Source: Candidatus Nanosynbacter sp. TM7-087 | GTDB lineage: Bacteria; Patescibacteriota; Saccharimonadia; Saccharimonadales; Saccharimonadaceae | Reading direction: 5' to 3' | Assembly (NCBI RefSeq): GCF_022828365.1 | Contig: NZ_JAJQJU010000001.1 | Span: 472,842 to 536,841 of the forward strand | DNA length: 64,000 nucleotides | Program-made: the position numbers and the translations under genes | Notes under the pieces: generated by a model | Database searches by the model: none | The model's input: only the letters and a program-made list of their open reading frames with translations | What the model was told of the DNA's origin: nothing | Part shown: piece after piece, positions 1 through 5,637 of the stretch | How the letters are laid out: the number at the start of each line of letters is the position of its first letter | Position numbering within the stretch: the stretch's first letter is position 1

Positions 1-2
1 CG

Positions 3-65
3 CCGCTAGCAACTAAAATCGCCAAAATCCTCAAGAAAACTCGCCTTGAAAATGGATATGTGTAA
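3..65 (+). CDS. 3' end of an unidentified CDS (partial)
   Basis: An open frame enters from the left edge and ends at TAA 63-65. It gives about 20 basic residues ending TRLENGYV. The next 85 bases hold no other gene. The fragment is too short to identify, and it could be a chance open frame. Confidence 0.3.
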   Translation, partial: PLATKIAKILKKTRLENGYV

Positions 66-151
66 TCTGATATTTCTTCACGGAAAATAGCTGACAATAA
101 TTTCATACGTAAATTGTAACGTAAACTTGTCAATATTGCAAATGTATATGC

Positions 152-634
152 TTAAATATTATGCTTTTTCAGAAGATTCATCGGTTTATACCAAATAATC
201 CCTACACAAGCAATCAATAATCCGCCAACAACGTCAAGCGGCGTATGCACCAGAGCAATAACCCGACCTACACATATTAAGATTGTCATAACCAGACAAA
301 CAACAGCCAGCCGCCAACTCTTTGCTCCGAAAAATACCGCCAGAGTGATTGCCATTGTGAACAGCGCATGATCAGACGGAAAACCCGGATTATTAAGGAA
401 TGACGCGCCGGCAGATACGCCCAGAATCTCGAACGGGCGCATTTGATCTGGTTGATAAATTGACCCGATGATTTTTGCTGCCACGTAAGCAGTCAAACCA
501 GCCATCAGAACTTGGCTGTAAACTTGATACTTCTCTTTATTTGGAACCAACTTTATCAACGCGTACGCACCAATTAGCACGACCGGCACCACTAGTCCGT
601 CAGCAATTAGCTTCACAATCCATTGCAAATCCAT
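152..634 (-). CDS. PAP2-family membrane phosphatase
   Basis: Integral membrane protein of about 160 residues that should dephosphorylate a lipid phosphate such as undecaprenyl pyrophosphate or phosphatidate. The three PAP2 signature blocks are visible in order: MRPFE (KX6RP-like), FPSDHA (PSGH-like, with Asp in place of Gly) and GRVIALVHTPLD (SRX5HX3D). Hydrophobic helices separate them. The ORF is open 22 codons further upstream, but I chose ATG 634 because a TTTACT-17-TATACT promoter ends 6 nt before it, and the longer form would run into the tRNA-Gln promoter. Substrate is inferred from the family only. Undecaprenyl recycling would fit the wall genes in this window. Confidence 0.8.
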   Translation of the reverse strand: MDLQWIVKLIADGLVVPVVLIGAYALIKLVPNKEKYQVYSQVLMAGLTAYVAAKIIGSIYQPDQMRPFEILGVSAGASFLNNPGFPSDHALFTMAITLAVFFGAKSWRLAVVCLVMTILICVGRVIALVHTPLDVVGGLLIACVGIIWYKPMNLLKKHNI

Positions 635-640
635 ACTATA

Positions 641-669
641 AGTATATCGCGTCAACGCTGGCCAGTAAA
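641..669 (-). promoter_or_regulatory. Leaderless promoter of the PAP2 gene
   Basis: TTTACT, 17-nt spacer, TATACT; the -10 box ends 6 nt before ATG 634, so transcription should begin at or next to the start codon. Confidence 0.6.
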
Positions 670-672
670 CGC

Positions 673-701
673 TTGCGGAAATCATTTTTCTATAGTACAA
701 T
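673..701 (+). promoter_or_regulatory. Promoter of tRNA-Gln
   Basis: TTGCGG, 17-nt spacer, TACAAT, ending 12 nt before the tRNA 5' end. Confidence 0.55.
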
Positions 702-713
702 TATGCTTGCCGT

Positions 714-785
714 TGGGATGTCGCCAAGTGGTAAGGCAGCGGGTTCTGGTCCCGCCATTCGGGGGTTCGAATCCCTCCATCCCAG
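714..785 (+). tRNA. tRNA-Gln (anticodon CTG)
   Basis: Acceptor arms TGGGATG/CATCCCA, anticodon stem GCGGG/CCCGC around loop TTCTGGT (anticodon CTG), and T-loop GGTTCGAATCC. The discriminator is G785 and the CCA end is encoded at 786-788. It has its own promoter upstream and a terminator downstream. Confidence 0.95.
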
Positions 786-802
786 CCAAATTTGAAATTT
801 AG

Positions 803-827
803 CAGCCAATTATTTGGCTGTTTTTTT
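803..827 (+). terminator. Rho-independent terminator after tRNA-Gln
   Basis: Stem CAGCCAA/TTGGCTG followed by seven T. The stop codon of the convergent membrane-protein gene (810-812) lies in the hairpin loop. Confidence 0.85.
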
Positions 828-1229
828 CGTCGATAAATTTGCGCAAATCAACAAAATCCACATCACGAATACCAGAAAAATCGCAGCCACACTATTCACA
901 TTCTTTATCGTTGCGCCAAATATCACTGCCGCATGCCCATTCACAAACGCCAAAAAACTAATTACCGTCATAATCCCCAAACTCAAAAAACCAGCCGTCC
1001 TACTTGTTAGGGTAATTCTTTTTGACATATTCATACCAATTAAAAACGGCAACGACACAAGTTCTGCGATTACTAGTAATATCGCAATCGGAAGACTTAA
1101 ATATGGCGTAATTCCCGCAGAAGTAAATACCGCAGAAAACTTCTCAAACGTAAATAATTGACATAATAATGGCACCATTATTAATAGTCCTGCAATCAAT
1201 TTAACAATTTTATTCACTTTTCTAGACAT
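810..1229 (-). CDS. Small four-helix membrane protein, unknown function
   Basis: A 139-residue protein with four hydrophobic segments (about residues 8-28, 42-64, 78-98 and 108-130), basic ends (MSRKVNK and KKTAK) and no recognisable catalytic motif. I do not recognise the family. ATG 1229 is supported by TTGAGC-17-TATACT ending 6 nt upstream. The gene stands alone between tRNA-Gln and trmD, and its 3' end overlaps the tRNA terminator. Confidence 0.65.
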   Translation of the reverse strand: MSRKVNKIVKLIAGLLIMVPLLCQLFTFEKFSAVFTSAGITPYLSLPIAILLVIAELVSLPFLIGMNMSKRITLTSRTAGFLSLGIMTVISFLAFVNGHAAVIFGATIKNVNSVAAIFLVFVMWILLICANLSTKKTAK

Positions 1230-1235
1230 AATTTC

Positions 1236-1264
1236 AGTATAGCTTGCGCGTCAAAAAAGCTCAA
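1236..1264 (-). promoter_or_regulatory. Leaderless promoter of the four-helix membrane protein
   Basis: TTGAGC, 17 nt, TATACT, then 6 nt to ATG 1229. Confidence 0.6.
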
Positions 1265-1394
1265 GCTTGTTGTATTTTTTACGAAAGCACTTGCACTTTT
1301 TATAAAAACGTCATAAAGTTAAATCAGCGAACGTTACAAAAATAAACACCATAAAACAGTATCTTTCGCTCTACGACAAATCCACCACAACTTA

Positions 1395-1421
1395 AAATAC
1401 CCCGTCTCTATGGGGTATTTT
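1395..1421 (-). terminator. Terminator after trmD (bidirectional-looking)
   Basis: AATACCCC/GGGGTATT hairpin with T tracts on both sides; the trmD stop codon (1408-1410) sits in its loop. Confidence 0.8.
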
Positions 1422-2076
1422 TATTGGTCAATATCCGCGATTGTTCAGCGCGCCACTCGGCAATTTTTCCGTGGTGTCCGCTCAATAAAACATCCGGCAC
1501 ACGTAAACCTTTAAACTCCTCAGGTCGTGTATATTGTGGAAATTCCAACGTTTCTCCATCTGAAAAACTTTCAATTTCCGCAGACTTTTCGCCGCCCAAA
1601 ACTCCAGGAATCAACCTAACAATAGAATCAATCATCATCATTGCCGCCAGCTCTCCGCCCGTCAGCACAAAATCACCAATACTCCATTGCTCATCAACTA
1701 GCTCTAAAATTCGCTCATCAACACCCTCGTATCGCCCGCAAATAAATATCACACCCCTGTCATCATCGGCTTCTTCCTGAGCTTTAGCCTGCTTCCAGCG
1801 TTGCCCTCGCGGACTCATTAACACCACCTTCGCTGTTTCATCTTGAGATTTCGCAAATTCTACCGCTTTCCATAACGGCTCAACCATAAGAAGCATCCCG
1901 TCGCCGCCGCCATAAGGAGTATCATCAACCTGACGACGAGGACCCAAACCAAACTCCCGTAGATTCACCGTCGTAAGCTCCACGATACCGTCTTTCTGAG
2001 CCTTCCACATCATGGAATTATTAAAAACTCCCGTTGTCATTTCTGGGAAAAGTGTAATTACCTGAAACTTTCTCAT
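1408..2076 (-). CDS. trmD: tRNA (guanine37-N1)-methyltransferase
   Basis: SPOUT-fold methyltransferase that makes m1G37 in tRNAs with G36, preventing +1 frameshifting. At 222 residues it is near normal length. TrmD signatures are present: FPEM near the start, DDTPYGGGDGML (about 51-62), GRYEGVDER and SIGDFVLTGGE in the trefoil-knot AdoMet site (about 115-140), LEFPQYTRP and VLLSGHH in the C-terminal part. ATG 2076 lies 7 nt after a -10 box (TACACT). It is transcribed alone, divergently from the GC-rich peptide gene at 2184, and is not next to rimM or rplS here. Confidence 0.97.
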   Translation of the reverse strand: MRKFQVITLFPEMTTGVFNNSMMWKAQKDGIVELTTVNLREFGLGPRRQVDDTPYGGGDGMLLMVEPLWKAVEFAKSQDETAKVVLMSPRGQRWKQAKAQEEADDDRGVIFICGRYEGVDERILELVDEQWSIGDFVLTGGELAAMMMIDSIVRLIPGVLGGEKSAEIESFSDGETLEFPQYTRPEEFKGLRVPDVLLSGHHGKIAEWRAEQSRILTNKNTP

Positions 2077-2083
2077 CTGTTAC

Positions 2084-2112
2084 AGTGTAGCAAGTATTGA
2101 CTTTTTTGTCCA
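2084..2112 (-). promoter_or_regulatory. Leaderless promoter of trmD
   Basis: TGGACA, 17 nt, TACACT, 7 nt to ATG 2076. It overlaps the divergent promoter at 2097-2125. Confidence 0.6.
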
Positions 2113-2125
2113 GGTATGATATATA
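2097..2125 (+). promoter_or_regulatory. Promoter of the 55-residue peptide gene
   Basis: TTGACT, 17 nt, TATATA. It predicts a leader of about 50 nt carrying a TGTTC/GAACA hairpin (2139-2152) and a Shine-Dalgarno site. This is unlike the leaderless genes nearby. Confidence 0.55.
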
Positions 2126-2183
2126 TGTATTAGCTTTTGTTCAACCGAACAGAAGTAGCCCTTACATAGAAAGGACAACTACA

Positions 2184-2351
2184 ATGACTACTACTGCTCT
2201 CATTTCCATGTTCATCGTCATGGTTCTCATCGTCGTCTCCCCGCTGATCGTGCGTGCCCTCACCAATATCATCTGGAGCGGCGGTAAGGTCGCTGCAGGT
2301 GGCCTCGTCGGCTACCTCACGAAGTACCTGGATAAGAAGGACGGCGAGTGA
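2184..2351 (+). CDS. 55-residue single-pass membrane peptide, GC-rich, unknown
   Basis: ATG 2184 follows a good ribosome-binding site (GAAAGGAC, about 8 nt away). The product is a hydrophobic helix (about residues 5-30, Leu/Ile/Val-rich with Ser-Pro in the middle), then a Gly-rich stretch (SGGKVAAGGLVGYL) and a charged tail DKKDGE. Codons mostly end in C or G, giving a visibly higher GC content than every neighbour. This could mean very high expression or foreign origin. I recognise no family. It could be a small-membrane-toxin or holin-like peptide, but that is only a guess from size and shape. A hairpin begins at its stop codon and a structured region follows. Confidence 0.6.
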   Translation: MTTTALISMFIVMVLIVVSPLIVRALTNIIWSGGKVAAGGLVGYLTKYLDKKDGE

Positions 2352-2575
2352 GTCAAGACTCAGTGGTGTTCCTGGTGGAAGTCCTTATGGTACTCCCGCC
2401 GGGGATACTCATTTTCTGGATCGACACGCTCCAACTACCCTTCCCACTAGAGGATGTTGGCGGTTGGATCTCTCGACCCATCACAAAGGGCTAACGCCCG
2501 CCAATGAGAATAGCTCGTTGAGACATTAAGTCTCGGCTTGAGCCTCTCGGCGGGCTATTTTCATGTCTTTTTATA
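2352..2575 (+). ncRNA. Structured GC-rich 3' region or non-coding RNA
   Basis: This gene-free stretch directly follows the peptide gene and shares its high GC. Visible stems: TGAGT/ACTCA over the stop codon (2349-2362); GTACTCCC/GGGGATAC (about 2390-2408, one mismatch); GGGC/GCCC (2488-2499); GTTGAGAC/GTCTCGGC with loop ATTAA (2517-2537) extended by GCTC/GAGC; and GCCCGCC/GGCGGGC (2496-2502 with 2549-2555). GCCCGCC can pair either with the local GGGC or with the distal GGCGGGC, so two folds compete. It may be a long 3' UTR, an elaborate terminator or an independent RNA. It matches no RNA family I know. From 2622 to 2704 I see nothing beyond a CAATGG/CCATTG hairpin (about 2639-2653). Confidence 0.45.
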
Positions 2576-2592
2576 GAAATTATTCCCCACCA

Positions 2593-2621
2593 AAAAACCG
2601 TCCCAGTAAGGACGGTTTTTT
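2593..2621 (-). terminator. Terminator of the rpmF-khpA operon
   Basis: AAAAAACCGTCC/GGACGGTTTTTT hairpin, T-rich on both strands. It can serve the leftward operon and the rightward transcript from the 2184 gene. Confidence 0.85.
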
Positions 2622-2704
2622 AGCACAAATAAGGCTCTCAATGGTTTCCCATTGTCTCGCATAGAGCTGTTCTCGCATAATGTCTGTGCTTGAACTGGTT
2701 TTAA

Positions 2705-3094
2705 TTATATATCAAGATCGTCGAGTTCTGCAAGCTCTTTTCTGGTGTTTTCTGCGTAAGATGATCCATTTTCCACAGTTTCATCTGTTGAGTTATCCAC
2801 AGAAGCACTACCGTTATAATCATTTTCTTCGCGCTCACCAGAAAAACCATCATTGTTAACAATCTTCAAGTTATATCGAGCGTCATTCTTTGCGCCCAAA
2901 GCTCGCAGAAGTGTACGCAAACTCTGTGCTGTACTGCCGCGCTTACCAATAACTCGACCCAAATCTGCTGGATTAACTGTCAATGTTAGTAAAACACCCT
3001 TTTCATCAATTGTTCGGTCTACTACGACGTCTTCTGGATGTCCAACCAACGCCTTTACAGTATATTCTACAAACTGCTGATCTATTGTTGACAT
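2705..3094 (-). CDS. khpA: KH-domain RNA-binding protein with acidic tail
   Basis: The single KH domain (about residues 1-75) has the GxxG loop as GRVIGKRG, as in KhpA, the global RNA chaperone partner of KhpB that influences cell elongation in Gram-positives. Unlike the usual 75-80 residue KhpA, it has an extra 50-residue acidic, Ser/Glu/Asp-rich C-terminal tail that looks disordered. ATG 3094 (MSTIDQQ) is chosen over the upstream in-frame ATG because it has a strong site AGGAGGGGCAG just before it. It is the last gene of rpmF-nusB-nudix-rnc-khpA. Confidence 0.85.
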   Translation of the reverse strand: MSTIDQQFVEYTVKALVGHPEDVVVDRTIDEKGVLLTLTVNPADLGRVIGKRGSTAQSLRTLLRALGAKNDARYNLKIVNNDGFSGEREENDYNGSASVDNSTDETVENGSSYAENTRKELAELDDLDI

Positions 3095-3164
3095 TCTGCC
3101 CCTCCTCCTGGAATTAAACTGTATTTCCATTATACACGAGCAGTTTACGCCGTGCAAACTTTAA

Positions 3165-3881
3165 TTATTTCTCGCCAGATTCTTTATATTTGGCAATTGC
3201 AGCGCGAGCAGCTTGCTGTTGAGCAACTTGCTTTGACGGACCAATTCCTCGCCCCATCATATTATCGCCAACAAAAACCCCAAGGGTAAAGACTTTGTCG
3301 TGATCTGGACCTTCTTCGCTCAGGACTTTATATACCGGCGTTTGATTGTCAACTCGCTGAGAAATCTCCTGCAAATACGACTTCGGATCACGCCAACTGC
3401 CCGACTCCAAAATTCCGTCCAGCTTAACAATTATATGCTTATGAATAAAATCGCGAGCGTCATCAAAACCGCGCTCCAAATAAATAGCGCCGATTACCGC
3501 CTCAAATGCATTAGCTAAAATCTGTAAATGCGCTCGCTCTGAGCCGTTTTTCTCACCTTTTGACATACGAATCAGCGGACCATAGCCTAACTTATCGCCA
3601 GCGTCGCCAATACTTTCCGTTCGCACCAAAGCTGCCCGCCAAGCAGTCAAAATTCCCTCTGGCTCAGAAAAATGCGTAAACAAATATTCCGTTACCGCCA
3701 ATTCCAAAACTGCATCACCCAAAAATTCCAATCGCTCATTATGATGATGGACAGATTTTCGATGCTCATTAACATAACTGCGGTGGGTCAAAGCCGTGAT
3801 TAGCAAATCCAAATTCTCAAACTCAAAACCTAATTTTTCGCGCGCAAAATCTTGATATGGCGCAGTGTTCATTCCGTTCAT
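3165..3881 (-). CDS. rnc: Ribonuclease III
   Basis: Cuts double-stranded RNA, including rRNA precursors. At 238 residues it has the N-terminal RNase III domain with signature ERLEFLGDAVLELAV (about 47-62) and metal-binding acidic residues, including a second EAVIGAIY block near 115. The C-terminal double-stranded RNA-binding domain (about 155-232) ends in GIGPSKQVAQQQAARAAI. ATG 3881 directly follows the Nudix stop (TAA ATG), with site AGGAG 9 nt upstream. The two genes are therefore probably translationally coupled. Confidence 0.97.
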   Translation of the reverse strand: MNGMNTAPYQDFAREKLGFEFENLDLLITALTHRSYVNEHRKSVHHHNERLEFLGDAVLELAVTEYLFTHFSEPEGILTAWRAALVRTESIGDAGDKLGYGPLIRMSKGEKNGSERAHLQILANAFEAVIGAIYLERGFDDARDFIHKHIIVKLDGILESGSWRDPKSYLQEISQRVDNQTPVYKVLSEEGPDHDKVFTLGVFVGDNMMGRGIGPSKQVAQQQAARAAIAKYKESGEK

Positions 3882-4379
3882 TTATAAATTCTCCTGTCTA
3901 ATTCGTTTCATCGCCAAAAGAATCAGCTTGCCAATATCTTCATATTCAACTTCATCCAGCGCCTCATGAAAGCTAAACCATTTAAGGCCATTCATCCACT
4001 CTTCCTTTTGGAGTTTCTCATTAGGATCCAGCGCCTTAACTAGATAAACTTGCGTTGTCATCAATACTAATTTATCAATTCGACGATAACGAAAATTCAC
4101 CTTGCCCAGCCAGCCGTGCAGCTCAATTTTCTTCAGTCCAGTTTCCTCACCGATTTCCCTACGAGCCGTCACCTGAGCCGTTTCGCCCGGCTCAATGTGT
4201 CCTTTGGGAATTGTCCAGCGGTCGCGAGCGTCCTGATATAGTAAAAATTCCGCCTCGCCCTTTTTATTACGACGAAAAATCACACCACCAGCAGTTGGCT
4301 CGCGTACAATTTCCTGAATCAATGGCTTCTTGCTGCCACTAAAATATTTTTTTATCTTATCAAAGTTGCTTGTTCTCAC
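3882..4379 (-). CDS. Nudix hydrolase
   Basis: The Nudix box is intact: GHIEPGETAQVTARREIGEE followed by TGL, giving the Mg-binding REXXEE residues. It lies at about residues 60-82, after a QDARDRWTIPKG strand. The fold and length (about 165) suit a MutT/Ap4A/NDP-sugar type pyrophosphatase, but the substrate cannot be read from sequence. The frame stays open into nusB. I place the start at GTG 4379 (VRTSNFDKIKKYF), overlapping the nusB stop, because the residues upstream are antiparallel to nusB coding. The start is uncertain. Confidence 0.85.
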   Translation of the reverse strand: MRTSNFDKIKKYFSGSKKPLIQEIVREPTAGGVIFRRNKKGEAEFLLYQDARDRWTIPKGHIEPGETAQVTARREIGEETGLKKIELHGWLGKVNFRYRRIDKLVLMTTQVYLVKALDPNEKLQKEEWMNGLKWFSFHEALDEVEYEDIGKLILLAMKRIRQENL

Positions 4380-4818
4380 TGTCGGACTCCTCCACGAGAG
4401 TACGGAGTGCCGTGCCAAGCACGCCATTCACAAACTTACCCGAGTTATCCGAACCGAACGCTTTTGCTAATTCTACCGCTTCGTTAATCACTACTTTTGG
4501 CGGAACGGTATCTGCACAATATAGCAATTCATATAAACCAATTCTAAGTACCGCCCGGTCAATTCGCGGCAACTGACTGATAGGCCATTCTGGCGCCAAT
4601 GGCTGCAATTTCTCATCCAATTGACTCTGTGTCGAAAGTATGCCGCTGATCAAATTATCAATAAATTCAATATCGTCAACTGATGATTTATATTCAGCCA
4701 AATTACGCTTTAAAATAGTCTTATAGTCAACATCGCTATCACCAACCTCTTTGCGAAATTCATGTTCATAAAGTGTTTGCAGTGCGACAATTCGTCCCAA
4801 ATGACGGTTTGATGCCAT
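4360..4818 (-). CDS. nusB: Transcription antitermination factor NusB
   Basis: All-helical 152-residue protein that binds boxA RNA with NusE (S10) in rRNA antitermination. Family features seen: N-terminal RHLGRIVALQTLYEHEF, central LAPEWPISQLPRIDRAVLRIGLYELLY and C-terminal VVINEAVELAKAFGSDNSGKFVNGVLG. It ends with TGA 4360-4362 and lies between rpmF and the Nudix gene, downstream of the rpmF promoter. Confidence 0.96.
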   Translation of the reverse strand: MASNRHLGRIVALQTLYEHEFRKEVGDSDVDYKTILKRNLAEYKSSVDDIEFIDNLISGILSTQSQLDEKLQPLAPEWPISQLPRIDRAVLRIGLYELLYCADTVPPKVVINEAVELAKAFGSDNSGKFVNGVLGTALRTLVEESDSENKQL

Positions 4819-4842
4819 TATTAAGCGTCCTGTTCGTAATTA

Positions 4843-4989
4843 TTATTTTGTTGTTTTACCAGTTTCACGCTTGGTTGTCTTCACCTTAACTGGTGAAGTT
4901 GCGTTAACGCGACGTGCCAATTTTAATACCAAGTGGCTGCGACGAAGACCAGTTTTACGTGAACTACTCTGTTTCTTAGGTTGTGCCAT
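4843..4989 (-). CDS. rpmF: 50S ribosomal protein L32
   Basis: A 48-residue basic protein starting MAQPKKQSSSRKTGLRRSH, the usual L32 opening, with a Lys/Arg/Thr-rich tail ending TTKRETGKTTK. The paired cysteines found in zinc-binding L32 forms are absent. ATG 4989 has a strong site (GAGGAG). It is the first gene of the rpmF-nusB-nudix-rnc-khpA operon and is driven by a near-consensus promoter with a leader of about 36 nt. Confidence 0.93.
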   Translation of the reverse strand: MAQPKKQSSSRKTGLRRSHLVLKLARRVNATSPVKVKTTKRETGKTTK

Positions 4990-5031
4990 AATTTATTCTC
5001 CTCTTTTAGGTTGTCATAAAACTTACGTACC

Positions 5032-5060
5032 ATTATACCTTTTTTATTGGACAATCTCAA
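5032..5060 (-). promoter_or_regulatory. rpmF operon promoter
   Basis: TTGAGA, 17 nt, TATAAT. The predicted transcript carries a leader of about 36 nt with a ribosome-binding site, in contrast to the leaderless genes around it. Confidence 0.75.
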
Positions 5061-5088
5061 GGGCTTGTCCGCAAATTAGATAATAATA

Positions 5089-5117
5089 TTGACTTTTTAT
5101 GTCGTTTATGGTAATAT
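5089..5117 (+). promoter_or_regulatory. Leaderless promoter of the 168-residue anchored protein
   Basis: TTGACT, 17 nt, TAATAT, then 7 nt to ATG 5125. Confidence 0.65.
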
Positions 5118-5124
5118 ATAGAGC

Positions 5125-5631
5125 ATGAGTAAAGAACTATCACCAAATAGAGTAGAATCTAAAAATAAAACAACGACAACAGAATTTCCTAAAAAGTTAG
5201 GAGGGATAGCCCTGGCCCTCTCCCTAATAGCTGGAGGTACTCTCGTATATGTAGCAAGACAAGCCAATATGCCCGAGCAAAAACCTAGCACACAAGAAGA
5301 GATCGCTCGGTTTGTAGATGACTACAGAGAAGGAGCGGTAGACTTGCCTGATGATGCAGTAGTGGAGACGTTCACTATAGAAGAAGGCGGAAATATAGTT
5401 AAAGAAACCACCAAACTAGCCAAGGAGAACAACTTCAGCCAAGACGAAATGAATCATCTAGGTGAAAGCGTTCTAACGAGTACGCAGACAGCATACGACT
5501 TCAATAAAAAACAAGGAGCGGGACCTTCATCGTCAGTGGAAATGCAAAATGGCGATCAAGTCAAGACTGTTATTGCAGACGTAAATGACGACGGTAAACG
5601 AGACGTAGTGGTGGTAGAGATAACACGCTAA
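5125..5631 (+). CDS. Membrane-anchored extracytoplasmic protein, unknown
   Basis: A 168-residue protein with a cytoplasmic Lys/Thr-rich head (1-24), one transmembrane helix (about 25-44, GGIALALSLIAGGTLVYVA) and an acidic external domain. The last 20 residues contain DVNDDGKRDVVVV, which matches the DxNxDGxxD calcium loop of FG-GAP/VCBS/dockerin-type repeats. I recognise no wider family. The start is fixed by the promoter 7 nt upstream. The gene runs convergent to leuS with only 6 nt between the stop codons. Confidence 0.7.
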   Translation: MSKELSPNRVESKNKTTTTEFPKKLGGIALALSLIAGGTLVYVARQANMPEQKPSTQEEIARFVDDYREGAVDLPDDAVVETFTIEEGGNIVKETTKLAKENNFSQDEMNHLGESVLTSTQTAYDFNKKQGAGPSSSVEMQNGDQVKTVIADVNDDGKRDVVVVEITR

Positions 5632-5637
5632 GTCAAC

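Noticed and set aside
2254..2529. A 91-codon + strand frame across the 2184 gene and its 3' region
   Set aside because: It overlaps the better-supported 55-residue ORF in another frame, has no ribosome site, and its translation looks random. The structure of the region fits RNA better.
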